The translations under genes were made by a program, and so were the position numbers. Shown here piece by piece: positions 1 through 8,010 of a DNA stretch of 64,000 nucleotides (position 1 is its first letter; each line of letters opens with the position of its first letter). Source of the stretch: Streptomyces sp. RerS4 (GTDB lineage: Bacteria > Actinomycetota > Actinomycetes > Streptomycetales > Streptomycetaceae); contig NZ_CP097322.1 of the NCBI RefSeq assembly GCF_023515955.1, positions 4,078,501 through 4,142,500 of the forward strand, read 5' to 3'. Below the pieces are notes generated by a model. The model was not told the origin of the DNA. It worked only from the letters and a program-made list of their open reading frames with translations, and made no database searches.

Positions 1-1
1 G

Positions 2-301
2 ATCCCGGGCCTGGAGGAGCTGGGTGAGAAGGCCGAGTCCGACCCGTTCCTGGAGGACGGCATGGTCAGCCTGTCCGAGCTGGACCCGGGCACCGAGGGC
101 AAGACGGTGATCGTCCGGCGGATCGGGGAGCCGATCCAGACCGACGCCCAGCTGATGTACACGCTGCGCCGGGCGGGCGTACAGCCCGGTTCGGTGGTCA
201 GCGTGACGGAGTCCCCGGGCGGGGTGCTCGTCGGCAGCGGTGGTGAGGCGGCGGAGCTGGACGCGGACATCGCCTCGCACGTGTTCGTCGCCAAGCGCTG
301 A
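2..301 (+). CDS. dmdR1: Iron-dependent repressor of the DtxR/IdeR family, C-terminal part only
   Basis: The gene enters the window already in frame, and only its last 99 codons are present. They cover the end of the dimerisation/metal-binding region (IPGLEELGEKAESDPF) and the complete SH3-like, FeoA-type C-terminal domain. This class of regulator binds DNA when loaded with Fe2+ and represses siderophore and iron-uptake genes. The segment with IGEPIQTDAQLMYTLRRAG matches my memory of Streptomyces DmdR1 (also called DesR), so the symbol is inferred. The DNA-binding N-terminus lies upstream of the window and cannot be checked. A strong terminator follows 50 bp after the stop. Confidence 0.8.
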   Translation: MPGLEELGEKAESDPFLEDGMVSLSELDPGTEGKTVIVRRIGEPIQTDAQLMYTLRRAGVQPGSVVSVTESPGGVLVGSGGEAAELDADIASHVFVAKR

Positions 302-350
302 CCCCGTACCGGTACCCGTAGTCCTACCCGTCCCCCTCGTGGAAGCGGAA

Positions 351-378
351 GGTCCCGGCGCCTCGCGGCGCCGGGACC
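351..378 (+). terminator. Hairpin terminator after the iron repressor
   Basis: Perfect 12-bp stem (GGTCCCGGCGCC pairing with GGCGCCGGGACC) with a 4-base loop, 50 bp downstream of the repressor stop. There is no T-tract, which is common in Streptomyces. Confidence 0.75.
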
Positions 379-595
379 CGTCCTCCCCTGGCTGACCCGG
401 AGCCCCGAGCTCTCAAGGTCATCCCCTTCGGACCGTCTTCCCCGAGCGGCCCGCCTCCCTGCTGGAAGGATCTCCATCGGCAGCGGCGGCCAATCCTTGA
501 GCAAGGTCACTCGAAAGAGCGGTGTTGTCGGCGAGACGCCCGTTTTCGAATACGGGTTCGATAGTCTGGCCGGGAGCGAAGGGGGTGCATCCGCG

Positions 596-1468
596 GTGGT
601 ACGACGCATCGATGTGACGGGGGCCGACGGCCTCCGCTTGGCCGCCTGGGAGTTCCGCGAACCGTCCGAGGAGCCCCGGATCCCCGGCGTTCTGTTACTC
701 CACGGCCTGATGGGCCGCGCCCTCCACTGGGCCGGTACCGCGCACTGGCTCGGCGAGCACCGCAGGGTCTTCGCGCTCGACCAGCGCGGGCACGGCCACA
801 GCGACCGCCCCGAGCCCGGCCCGGAGGCGGCGACCCCGCTCGGCCGCGAGGCCTTCGTGGCCGACGCGGAGGCCGCCGTCGAGCAGCTCGGCCTCGCCCC
901 CGTGGTCCTCGTCGGCCACTCCATGGGCGCCCTCACCGCCTGGCAGCTCGCCGCCCGCCGCCCCGACCTCGTCCAGGCCCTGGTGATCTGTGACATGAGG
1001 GCCTCGGCCCTGGGCGCGGCCTCCCAAGCGGAATGGGAGGAATGGTTCCTCCGCTGGCCCCTGCCCTTCCCCACCCAGGACGCCGCCCGCCGCTGGTTCG
1101 GCGAGGACGATCCCCGGGTGGAGCGCCCCGATCCGGGTCGCGGCGCCTTCTTCGCCGAGGTCATGCACCAGGCGCAGGACGGCTGGCGTCCGCTGTTCTC
1201 CCGCCGCCAGATGCTGACCGTCCGCGAGACCTGGGTCCACGACGCCCACTGGGAGGAGCTGGCCCAGGTCCGCTGCCCCACCCTCGTGGTCCGGGGGCTG
1301 GACGGCGAGTTGGGCCGCGCGGAGGCCCAGGAGATGGTCCGCGTCCTGCCGGCCGGCCAGTACGCCGAGATCCCCGACGCCGGCCACTACCTCCACTACG
1401 ACCAGCCGACCGCCTGGCGCGCGGTCCTCGAACCGTTCCTGGAGGCCGTCACGGTCGGCGCCCACTGA
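596..1468 (+). CDS. Alpha/beta-hydrolase fold protein
   Basis: The product is about 290 residues and probably a cytoplasmic hydrolase or esterase of unknown substrate. The oxyanion-hole motif LLLHG, the nucleophile elbow GHSMG (Ser about 109) and the C-terminal DAGHYLHYDQP (catalytic His about 264) are all visible. The frame is open back to a TTG at 497. I prefer the GTG at 596 because an AAGGGGG ribosome binding site precedes it, and codons upstream of it lack the GC-rich third positions of the rest of the gene. A TTA leucine codon lies at 695-697, so translation may depend on the bldA tRNA. It stands alone between the iron repressor and a kinase. Confidence 0.85.
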   Translation: MVRRIDVTGADGLRLAAWEFREPSEEPRIPGVLLLHGLMGRALHWAGTAHWLGEHRRVFALDQRGHGHSDRPEPGPEAATPLGREAFVADAEAAVEQLGLAPVVLVGHSMGALTAWQLAARRPDLVQALVICDMRASALGAASQAEWEEWFLRWPLPFPTQDAARRWFGEDDPRVERPDPGRGAFFAEVMHQAQDGWRPLFSRRQMLTVRETWVHDAHWEELAQVRCPTLVVRGLDGELGRAEAQEMVRVLPAGQYAEIPDAGHYLHYDQPTAWRAVLEPFLEAVTVGAH

Positions 1469-1624
1469 TCGGCCACGCCACCTCGCGCCATCGACGGCGG
1501 CCAAGTCCCCGCACCCGGGCAGACGTTGCCCTTTCCGGGTGATCGGGTACTTTGCTGCGACGAGAAGGTGCGACCACCAACCGATCCAACCGATTCAACC
1601 GATTCCGATTCTGACGAGGCTGAC

Positions 1625-3572
1625 GTGTTAGAGCTCACGGGGAGCGGGGCCGAGCCGCTGGAGGCGGAGGATCCGCGCCGGGTAGGACCGATCCCGCTGG
1701 CGGGCCGGCTCGGAGCGGGCGGCATGGGACGGGTGTACCTCGGCGTCCACGAGGGCCGGTACGTGGCCGTCAAACAGCTGCTGGCCTCCGTCGTCGGCGA
1801 GGACGCCGACTTCCTGCGCCGCTTCGGGCACGAACTCGACAACCTCGCCCGGCTGCCCGCCGAGGCCACCGCGCCGCTGCTCGGCAGCGACCGCGCCGCG
1901 CGCCCGCCGTGGTTCGCCACCGCGTACGTCCCCGGGCTCACCCTGCGCCAGGCGGTGGAGCTGAACGGCGGCCCGCTGCCCGCGCCGGCGCTGTGGCTGC
2001 TGCTGCGCGAGGCGGCCAAGAGCCTCACGGCCGTCCACGCCCTGGACATGGTGCACCGCGACCTGAAGCCGTCCAACGTGATGCTGACCTCCGACGGGCT
2101 CACCCTCATCGACTTCGGCGTGGCGCGGGCCGCCGAGCAGAGCCAGTTGACCCGCACCGGCATGGTCGTCGGCACGCCCGCCTACATGGCCCCCGAACAG
2201 GCCTCGGGCCGCCGCCCGCTGAGCGGCGCGACCGACGTGTTCGCGCTGGGTTCCGTCCTCGCGTACGCGGCCTGCGGCCGGCCGCCGTTCGGCGAGGAGT
2301 CGGGGCACGGGGTGCTGTACCGCATCGTGCACGAGGAGCCCGATCTGGAGCCGCTGCGGGCGCTCGACGCGGAGCTCGCCGAGGTCGTCGAGAGCTGCCT
2401 CGCCAAGGAGCCGCAGGACCGGCCGACCGCCGCCGAGCTTCTCGAACGCGCCGGTCGCCAGGGTCCGTTCGCCGCCCCCCTGTGGCCCAAGCTCATATCC
2501 GAGCGGCTGGCCGAGCGGGCCGCGTTCGCCGCGAACGTCCGGGACATCGACGTCCCGACGCTGCCGATGGGCGGCGCGGCCGACGCGGACGCGGACCCGG
2601 AGCGGGAGCGGGAGCCGAAGGAGGAGGCGGGGAAGGAGCCGGAGAAGGCGCCGGCGCCGGAGCTCGGGCCCGCGGCGGTCGGGGCGCGGGAGCGGCCTCC
2701 GAAGCGGCGCGAGCGGAGCCGCCGTACGCGGATCCTGCTGGCCGTCGTCCCCGTCGTCGTGGTCGCCGGCGGCACCACCCTCGTCGTGCAGAACGTGCCG
2801 TTCAACAGCCCGCACAAGGTCGAGGCGGGGGCCGGCCCGTCCGCCTCCGCCCCCGCGCAGGCCGCCCCGCCTCCGGCGGCGGCCTCCGGCGGCCCCTCGG
2901 CCTCCGGCAGCCCTCGGGGTCGCCCTCCGCCTCGCCGTCCGACGCCCAGGGGCAGGCGCAGGGCCAGGCGCAGGGCCAGGCGCAGGGCCAGGGCAGCCCC
3001 GGGGACGTCGGCGGCGCCCAGAACCCGGCCGTCGGAGGGCGGGCAACGGCCCCGCGCCCGGCCAGAACCCCGGGCCGGGCCCCGGCGGGCAGAACGCGGC
3101 CGGTGGCAACGGCACCCCGGGCGGCGGCAGCGGTTCGCCGTCCGGCGGCGGCAACCCGACCCCGCCCCCGCCCACGGCCGCCCCGCCGAAGCCGCCCGCC
3201 CCGCCGTCGCGTCCCACCTCCGGCACGCACACCTACCGCAACGGCGACAACAACGAGTGCATCACCCAGGTCTACGGCTCCTCCGACCACGGCTCCTGCT
3301 CGGACGGGTCCGCCCGCTGGACCGCGATGCCCACCTCCGGCGGCGGCTTCCAGCTGAAGAACCAACAGTCCGGTGGCTGCCTGTACTCCAACGGCCTCGG
3401 CCATGCGGTCTTCGTCGGCGACTGCGCCCAGGGCAGCTCCCGGGTGTGGCGTTGGGGTTCGGACGGCAGTCTGCGCAGTGACTACGGCGGCGGCTGCCTG
3501 GACCTGCCGATGGCGGGCGGCCTGGTGACGGCGACCTGCGCCGGCGAGGCCTCCCAGCGCTGGACGACGTAG
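1625..3572 (+). CDS. Membrane Ser/Thr protein kinase with C-terminal lectin-like domain; two apparent frameshifts
   Basis: The N-terminal kinase domain has the Gly-rich loop GRLGAGGMGRVYLG, the ATP-binding Lys (about 50), HRDLKPSN, DFG and GTPAYMAPEQA. One membrane segment (LLAVVPVVVVAGGTTLVV) follows, then a Ser/Pro/Gly-rich linker and a cysteine-containing ricin-B-like domain with terminal QRW, presumably extracellular. The protein continues only if one base is restored near 2911-2919 (frame 2 to frame 1) and another near 3034-3043 (frame 1 to frame 3). Without that, frame 2 runs on as Arg-rich sequence to 3481. GTG 1625 is chosen because GC-rich third positions begin there. An upstream TTG at 1526 is also in frame. 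Codon 2 is TTA. Confidence 0.75.
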
Positions 3573-3582
3573 CGGCCCGCCG

Positions 3583-4527
3583 TCAGTCGGCGACGGTCAG
3601 GACGATCTTGCCGGTCGTGCGGCGGCTGTCGGACAGTTCGTGGGCCTTGTCCGCCCGCTCCAGCGGCAGGACCGTGTCGATCTCGGAGCGCAGCAGTCCG
3701 GCCCCGGCCAGCGCCGCGATCTCCCGCATGCCCGTCGAGTCGGCCTCCACCGCCATGAACGCCGCTCGCAGTCCGAGCGGGCGCGCCCGCTCCGCGAGGT
3801 GGGCCTCGGCGGGGGAGGCGAGGGCGACCAGGATCCCGCCGGGGCGCAGGGCGCGCAGCGAGCGGGGGCCGTACTCCCCGCCGACGGCGTCGAGGACGAC
3901 GTCCACCGGCGCGGTCGCCGTCTCGAAGTCGACCCGCGTGTAGTCGATGACCTCGTCCGCGCCCAGCGCGCGCAGCAGGTCGTGCTTGGCGGCGCGGGCG
4001 GTGCCGATGACGTGGGCGCCGCGCGCCTTGGCGATCTGCACGGCGAGGTGTCCGACGCCGCCGGCCGCCGCGTGGATCAACACCCGCTGTCCGGGCCGCA
4101 CGTCGGCGGTGTCGACGAGCGCCTGCCAGGCGGTGAGCGCGGCCAGCGGCAGGGCCGCCGCCTGGACGTGGCCCAGCGCGGCCGGCTTGCGGACCAGGTG
4201 GCGGGCGGGGGAGGTGACGTACTCGGCGTACGTGCCGGCCGGGAGGGGGTGGCGCGGCATGCCGAACACCTCGTCACCGGGGGCGAGGGTGGTGACGCCG
4301 AGGCCGACGGCCTCGACCACCCCGGACAGGTCCCAGCCGAGCCGGATGACCTCGCCGGCGAGGCCACCGGTGGCCCGGTGCCAGGAGTCCGTCGGGTTCA
4401 CGGCGGTCGCGTGGACCCGTACGAGGACCTCGGCCACGCCGGGCTCCGGGCGCTCGGCCTCGACGACCTTCAGCACCTCGGGACCGCCGAAGCGGTCCTG
4501 GCCGATCGCACGCATGGTGTTCTTCAT
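3583..4527 (-). CDS. NADPH-dependent quinone reductase/zinc-less alcohol dehydrogenase
   Basis: The 314-residue protein belongs to the medium-chain dehydrogenase family, quinone oxidoreductase branch. It has the GroES-like N-terminal half (VHATAVNPTDSWHR) and the Rossmann motif AAAGGVGHLAVQIAK. Structural-zinc cysteines are absent, as is normal for this branch, which reduces quinones or enones with NADPH. The ATG at 4527 follows a purine-rich site. It converges with the lectin kinase and is divergent, across 135 bp, from the GlxA-type regulator, which may control it. The substrate is not predictable. Confidence 0.88.
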   Translation of the reverse strand: MKNTMRAIGQDRFGGPEVLKVVEAERPEPGVAEVLVRVHATAVNPTDSWHRATGGLAGEVIRLGWDLSGVVEAVGLGVTTLAPGDEVFGMPRHPLPAGTYAEYVTSPARHLVRKPAALGHVQAAALPLAALTAWQALVDTADVRPGQRVLIHAAAGGVGHLAVQIAKARGAHVIGTARAAKHDLLRALGADEVIDYTRVDFETATAPVDVVLDAVGGEYGPRSLRALRPGGILVALASPAEAHLAERARPLGLRAAFMAVEADSTGMREIAALAGAGLLRSEIDTVLPLERADKAHELSDSRRTTGKIVLTVAD

Positions 4528-4662
4528 GGGTGGTTCCCCCCGTTCCGCAGGCCCCGGTGGCTCCGGTGGCCCTGACGAGAGCCAAGATTTCCGCATGCCG
4601 GGCCGGGCAACGAGTGGCCGGAATGCCACCATGGGAAAGGATCTTGCCAGTAGGGTCCTGCC

Positions 4663-5619
4663 ATGCATCGCGTCGTCGTCCTGGCCCTCGAAGGCGTCTA
4701 TCCCTTCGAGATGAGCATCCCCGCGAAGATCTTCGGAACGGCCGCCGGGCCAGCCGGCGAGCCGCTCTACGAGATCCTCACCTGCAGCCTCGACGGCGGC
4801 CCGGTGACCACGAGCGCCGACTTCACGGTCGGCGTCGCCCACGACAGAGAGGTCCTGCGGACGGCGGACACGCTCGTCATCCCGCCGTTCACCTGCGGCC
4901 CCGACGACGACCACGACTGGCTGCCCGCCGACCTGGCCGCCGCCCTGGACCTGGTGCCGCCGACCTCCCGGATCGTGTCGATCTGCACCGCCTCCTACGT
5001 CCTGGCCGCCGCCGGGCTGCTCGACGGGCGGCGTGCCACGACCCACTGGAACGAGGCCGCCCACTTCCAGCGGGCGTTCCCCCGGGTCGAGGTCGACCCG
5101 AAGGTGCTGTTCGTCGACGACGACCGGGTGTTGACGGCGGCGGGGGTCGCCGCCGGCGTCGACCTGTGCCTGCACCTGCTGCGCCGCGACCACGGCAGTG
5201 AGGTCGCCAACCGGGTGGCGAAGCTGTGCGTGGTCCCACCGTGGCGTGCCGGCGGGCAGGCCCAGTACATCGAGAGCCCGATGCCGGAGCCGGAGGCCGC
5301 CACGACGGCGGCGACCCGTGCCTGGGCGCTGGAACGGCTCCACCGGCCGCTGTCGCTGGCGGAGTTGGCGGAGCACGCCCGGATGAGCGTACGGACCTTC
5401 TGCCGGCGTTTCGGCGAGGAGGTGGGCATGCCGCCCGGCCAGTGGCTGGCGCAGCGGCGCGTGGACCACGCGCGCCGGCTGCTGGAGACGACGGAGCTCC
5501 CGGTCGACGAGGTCGCCGCCCACGCGGGCTTCGGCACGGCCGTCTCCCTACGCCAACACCTGTCGTCCACCCTCGGCGTCTCCCCGACCACCTACCGCCG
5601 AGCCTTCCGCACCCCCTGA
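4663..5619 (+). CDS. GlxA-type transcriptional regulator (DJ-1/PfpI plus AraC HTH)
   Basis: The 318-residue regulator has a glutamine-amidotransferase-like DJ-1/PfpI domain (residues about 1-165, with CTASYVLAAAGLLDG at the usual cysteine turn). A C-terminal AraC/XylS DNA-binding domain follows, with two helix-turn-helix units (LSLAELAEHARMSVRTFCRRF and VDEVAAHAGFGTAVSLRQH). Members of this family usually activate neighbouring catabolic genes. It is transcribed away from the quinone reductase, and the shared 135-bp gap is the likely control region. Confidence 0.9.
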   Translation: MHRVVVLALEGVYPFEMSIPAKIFGTAAGPAGEPLYEILTCSLDGGPVTTSADFTVGVAHDREVLRTADTLVIPPFTCGPDDDHDWLPADLAAALDLVPPTSRIVSICTASYVLAAAGLLDGRRATTHWNEAAHFQRAFPRVEVDPKVLFVDDDRVLTAAGVAAGVDLCLHLLRRDHGSEVANRVAKLCVVPPWRAGGQAQYIESPMPEPEAATTAATRAWALERLHRPLSLAELAEHARMSVRTFCRRFGEEVGMPPGQWLAQRRVDHARRLLETTELPVDEVAAHAGFGTAVSLRQHLSSTLGVSPTTYRRAFRTP

Positions 5620-5669
5620 CGCTCCGCTGCGGTGAGGTGGGGGGGTTCGGGGGGCGTCGGGGACGGAAG

Positions 5670-5778
5670 GGGCCAGGGACGTTTTCGGCCAGGGGGAAAG
5701 GGTTCCACCCCCGCTGAGCAGCGACGAGGCTATGGATCACCGCCAAGGGCCACGGAGTTCGCGTCACCGCGGGACGCG
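5670..5778 (+). promoter_or_regulatory. Conserved leader block, copy A, upstream of TTAWE peptide 1
   Basis: This block resembles 7600-7724 closely. Both begin GGGCCAGGGnCGTTT, share TTCCACCCC and TGAGCnGCGACGAnGCT, and end with the identical 18 bases GCGTCACCGCGGGACGCG (5761-5778 and 7707-7724). In both copies it precedes a tiny gene by about 45-80 bases. The similarity could reflect a regulator binding site, a structured leader or simply a recent duplication. Confidence 0.6.
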
Positions 5779-5857
5779 CTTCCGGCCAGGCCCTCGACCT
5801 CGCTCGCGACGTCGCCTCGCCCTCGCTCTCGCCCTCGCCCTCGCAAAGGACCCTCCC

Positions 5858-6028
5858 ATGCTGCGCGCCCGTCTCCTCCAGGCCGCCGCGGTCGCCGCCC
5901 TCGCGCTCGCCGCCCTCCTCCCGGCCGTCGCCGGTGAGGCCACCGCCGCCGGCGACGACACCCGCGTCACCGCGACCACCGCCTGGGAGACCGCCCCGGT
6001 CGGGAAGTTCACCACCGCCTGGGAGTAG
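5858..6028 (+). CDS. Small secreted peptide with two TTAWE motifs
   Basis: Encodes 56 residues. After MLRARLLQ comes a hydrophobic Ala/Leu stretch ending near AVAGEATA, which looks like a signal peptide. The mature part carries two copies of TTAWE, one of them at the extreme C-terminus. A ribosome binding site (AAAGGA) lies 8 bases before the ATG. A second gene at 7770-7832 starts and ends the same way and has the same upstream block, which supports real coding. The convergent regulator at 6112-7107 sits next to it. I know no family by this motif. A signalling peptide or a RiPP-like precursor is possible. Confidence 0.6.
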   Translation: MLRARLLQAAAVAALALAALLPAVAGEATAAGDDTRVTATTAWETAPVGKFTTAWE

Positions 6029-6060
6029 GGGGTGTCTTTCGGATCGGGCCGGGCTCGCCG
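6028..6060 (+). repeat. Solo end resembling the MITE terminus
   Basis: Directly after the TAG stop of the peptide gene the sequence GGGTGTCTTTCGGATC resembles the terminal inverted repeat of the 21354-21511 element (GTCGTGTCTTGTGGATCA). No matching opposite end was seen nearby. Confidence 0.4.
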
Positions 6061-6111
6061 TGGCCGGCACCCTCTGACCCCCGCCCCGAAAGCCGAGGGC
6101 AGGGCAGGGCG

Positions 6112-7107
6112 TTACGGTGTACCGGGGAGCCAGCCGTGCTGCACCGCGCGGACGCCGAACTCGAAGCGGCTGGCCGCGTTCAGGCGTTCCATCAGCCCGT
6201 TCGCGAGGCGGCGGGCCGTACGCGGGGACACCGCGAGACGCTTGGCGATGGCCTCGTCGGTCAGGCCCTGCGCCAGCAGCCGGATCACCGTGGCCTCCTG
6301 CGCCGTCAGCGCGCTCTCGTCGCGCTCCTGCGCGACGCCGAGGGGCCGGGCGCCCGACCACACGTTCTCGAAGAGCGCGCACAGCGCCGTCAGCGTGCCG
6401 TTCCCGGTCAGGATCACCGCGCCGGCCGCGCTGTCGTCGCTGCTGACCGGGATGACCGCCGTGGACCGGTCGAAGATCATCAGCCGGGTCGGCAGGTCCG
6501 GGGAGGTCCGTACCTCCCCGCCCAGTTCGGACAACCACGTCGCGTACGCGACGGTGGTCTGGCTGTTGCGCACGCTGTCCTGGAACAGGGAACGCATCCG
6601 GATGCCCCGGTTGAGCAGCGCCAGATCGCTCGGCTTGGACGCCTCCAGGGTCTGCGGCTGGTGACCGCCGCCCGGGGCGAAGGTCATCAGCTCGGTCTGG
6701 GCCCCGCGCGCCAGGCCGGTGATCCGGTTGCGGATCTCGTCCAGGCCGACGAGCTGCTCGACGCCGGGACTGGCCGTCGTCGGCGTCAGGTCCGCGAACT
6801 CGGCGATGAGCTGGGCCGCGGCCGCGCGCGAGGCCTCGATGCGCAGCTGTTGCGCCGCGAGTTCGGCCTGTTGGCGGGCCATGAGGATTTCCATGCCGAC
6901 CTCGGGCGAGACGGCGCGCAGCTCGCCGGCCTGCTCGTAGGACGGCCGGATCAGGGACAGTTCGCTGAGGGTGTCGAGGGCGCGTCGGACGTCGGCCTCG
7001 GCCATGCCGAGGCGGGCGGCGAGGGCTTTGACCCCCTCGCGCGGGTGGGCGAGCATGGCTCGGTAGACGGCCTCGGTGGTCGCGTCGAGGCCAAGTGTGG
7101 CTAGCAC
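6112..7107 (-). CDS. TrmB/LuxR-type transcriptional regulator
   Basis: The 331-residue protein has an N-terminal TrmB-like winged helix (residues about 1-70, LGLDATTEAVYRAMLAHP, then VKALAARLGMAEADVRRAL) and a coiled-coil-like linker. A central effector-type region follows (LVGLDEIRNRITGLARGAQ), then a C-terminal LuxR-family helix-turn-helix (LTAQEATVIRLLAQGLTDEA). No receiver phosphorylation domain is seen. The GTG at 7107 is preceded by GGGGGG at good spacing, so it is preferred over far-upstream starts. It sits between two TTAWE-peptide genes that share a conserved leader, which suggests it senses or controls them. This is inference. Confidence 0.85.
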   Translation of the reverse strand: MLATLGLDATTEAVYRAMLAHPREGVKALAARLGMAEADVRRALDTLSELSLIRPSYEQAGELRAVSPEVGMEILMARQQAELAAQQLRIEASRAAAAQLIAEFADLTPTTASPGVEQLVGLDEIRNRITGLARGAQTELMTFAPGGGHQPQTLEASKPSDLALLNRGIRMRSLFQDSVRNSQTTVAYATWLSELGGEVRTSPDLPTRLMIFDRSTAVIPVSSDDSAAGAVILTGNGTLTALCALFENVWSGARPLGVAQERDESALTAQEATVIRLLAQGLTDEAIAKRLAVSPRTARRLANGLMERLNAASRFEFGVRAVQHGWLPGTP

Positions 7108-7260
7108 AGCGGTTCCCCCCGTGTGAGCCTTTTGGATCAAGGTGACCGCATCATCGCACGCGGTGACCGGGTGAACCAGCGCGTGGACGCTTCCGGCCAC
7201 GGCCCGAACTGTCCAGATTGATCGCTTCGGGCCAGGCGGTCCAGCGGTCAGAGTGGGCCC

Positions 7261-7626
7261 ATGCATCTCGTTCACGTCACCGTCCGCACCTGCTCCTTCG
7301 GGGCGCAACTCCCATCGGAGGCGCCCGGGTTGATCTTCGACCTCGCCGAATCGGACGAGGACGGTCCGGTCGAGCACGTGACGGCGCATCCGCACGCGCT
7401 GCCCGACCCCGTCGTCGGGGTGTACGTCCTGGCCGACAGCCTCGCCGAGGCGGAGCGGCGTACGGAGGCCCTCTGCCGGCGCGCGTTCCAGGACGTACGG
7501 GCCCTGCGCGACTGGCGCGTCACCCGCGTCGGCGTGCCCCTCCTCACGCCCTACTACGAGCAGCTCCTGCACTCCTCTTCCGGGCTCGCCGGCCGGATTG
7601 GGCCAGGGCCGTTTCCGTCCACCTGA
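7261..7626 (+). CDS. Hypothetical protein beside the TrmB/LuxR regulator
   Basis: Encodes 121 residues with Streptomyces-like third-codon GC bias. I recognise no domain. The sequence is compact and acidic, without signal peptide or membrane segment (HVTVRTCSFGAQLPSE near the start, VTRVGVPLLTPYYEQLL near the end). It is divergent from the regulator across 153 bp. Its last codons run into the conserved leader block that precedes the second TTAWE peptide, so it may be cotranscribed with that peptide. Confidence 0.6.
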   Translation: MHLVHVTVRTCSFGAQLPSEAPGLIFDLAESDEDGPVEHVTAHPHALPDPVVGVYVLADSLAEAERRTEALCRRAFQDVRALRDWRVTRVGVPLLTPYYEQLLHSSSGLAGRIGPGPFPST

Positions 7627-7724
7627 AAGCCCTTCCACCCCGTCTGAGCTGCGACGAAGCTGGGCGACGTCGGAAGGGGAAACCCCGACCGGCGCCACCG
7701 GACGAAGCGTCACCGCGGGACGCG
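7600..7724 (+). promoter_or_regulatory. Conserved leader block, copy B, upstream of TTAWE peptide 2
   Basis: Second copy of the block at 5670-5778, with the same order of conserved segments and an identical final 18-mer at 7707-7724. It overlaps the last 27 bases of the preceding hypothetical gene. Confidence 0.6.
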
Positions 7725-7769
7725 AGACCGGATCACCGTCCCGCTCCGTCCCGCCCGAAGGGTCCTCCC

Positions 7770-7832
7770 ATGCAGCGCACCCGATCCGCCCAGGCCGCCG
7801 CGGTCACCGCCGACACCACCGCCTGGGAGTAG
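7770..7832 (+). CDS. Mini-peptide ending in TTAWE
   Basis: A 20-residue ORF that aligns with both ends of the 56-residue peptide. It begins MQRTRSAQAAAV and ends DTTAWE, but lacks the hydrophobic core and the first TTAWE copy. A ribosome binding site (AAGGG) lies 8 bases upstream. It may be a shortened paralogue, a direct intracellular signal peptide or a decayed copy. The main support is the shared leader and shared termini, so coding status is provisional. Confidence 0.5.
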   Translation: MQRTRSAQAAAVTADTTAWE

Positions 7833-8010
7833 CCGCCTCGCGGCCCCCGCCGGCCCCGAGCACCGCTCGCCCCCCCCCGCATCACCCTCGCGGGCGCCCC
7901 CTCCGCCGGACCCGACAGCCGCTCCCGACAGGGCAGCCGCCCCCCCCAGCCGCGGCCGGGCGTCACCCGCGGTCCCACGAACTTCCCTTCACGCCCTCTG
8001 GAGCCTCGCC

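Noticed and set aside
5663..5700. Possible CRISPR-like or tandem repeat before the first TTAWE gene
   Set aside because: GGCCAGGG occurs twice only, without regular spacers.
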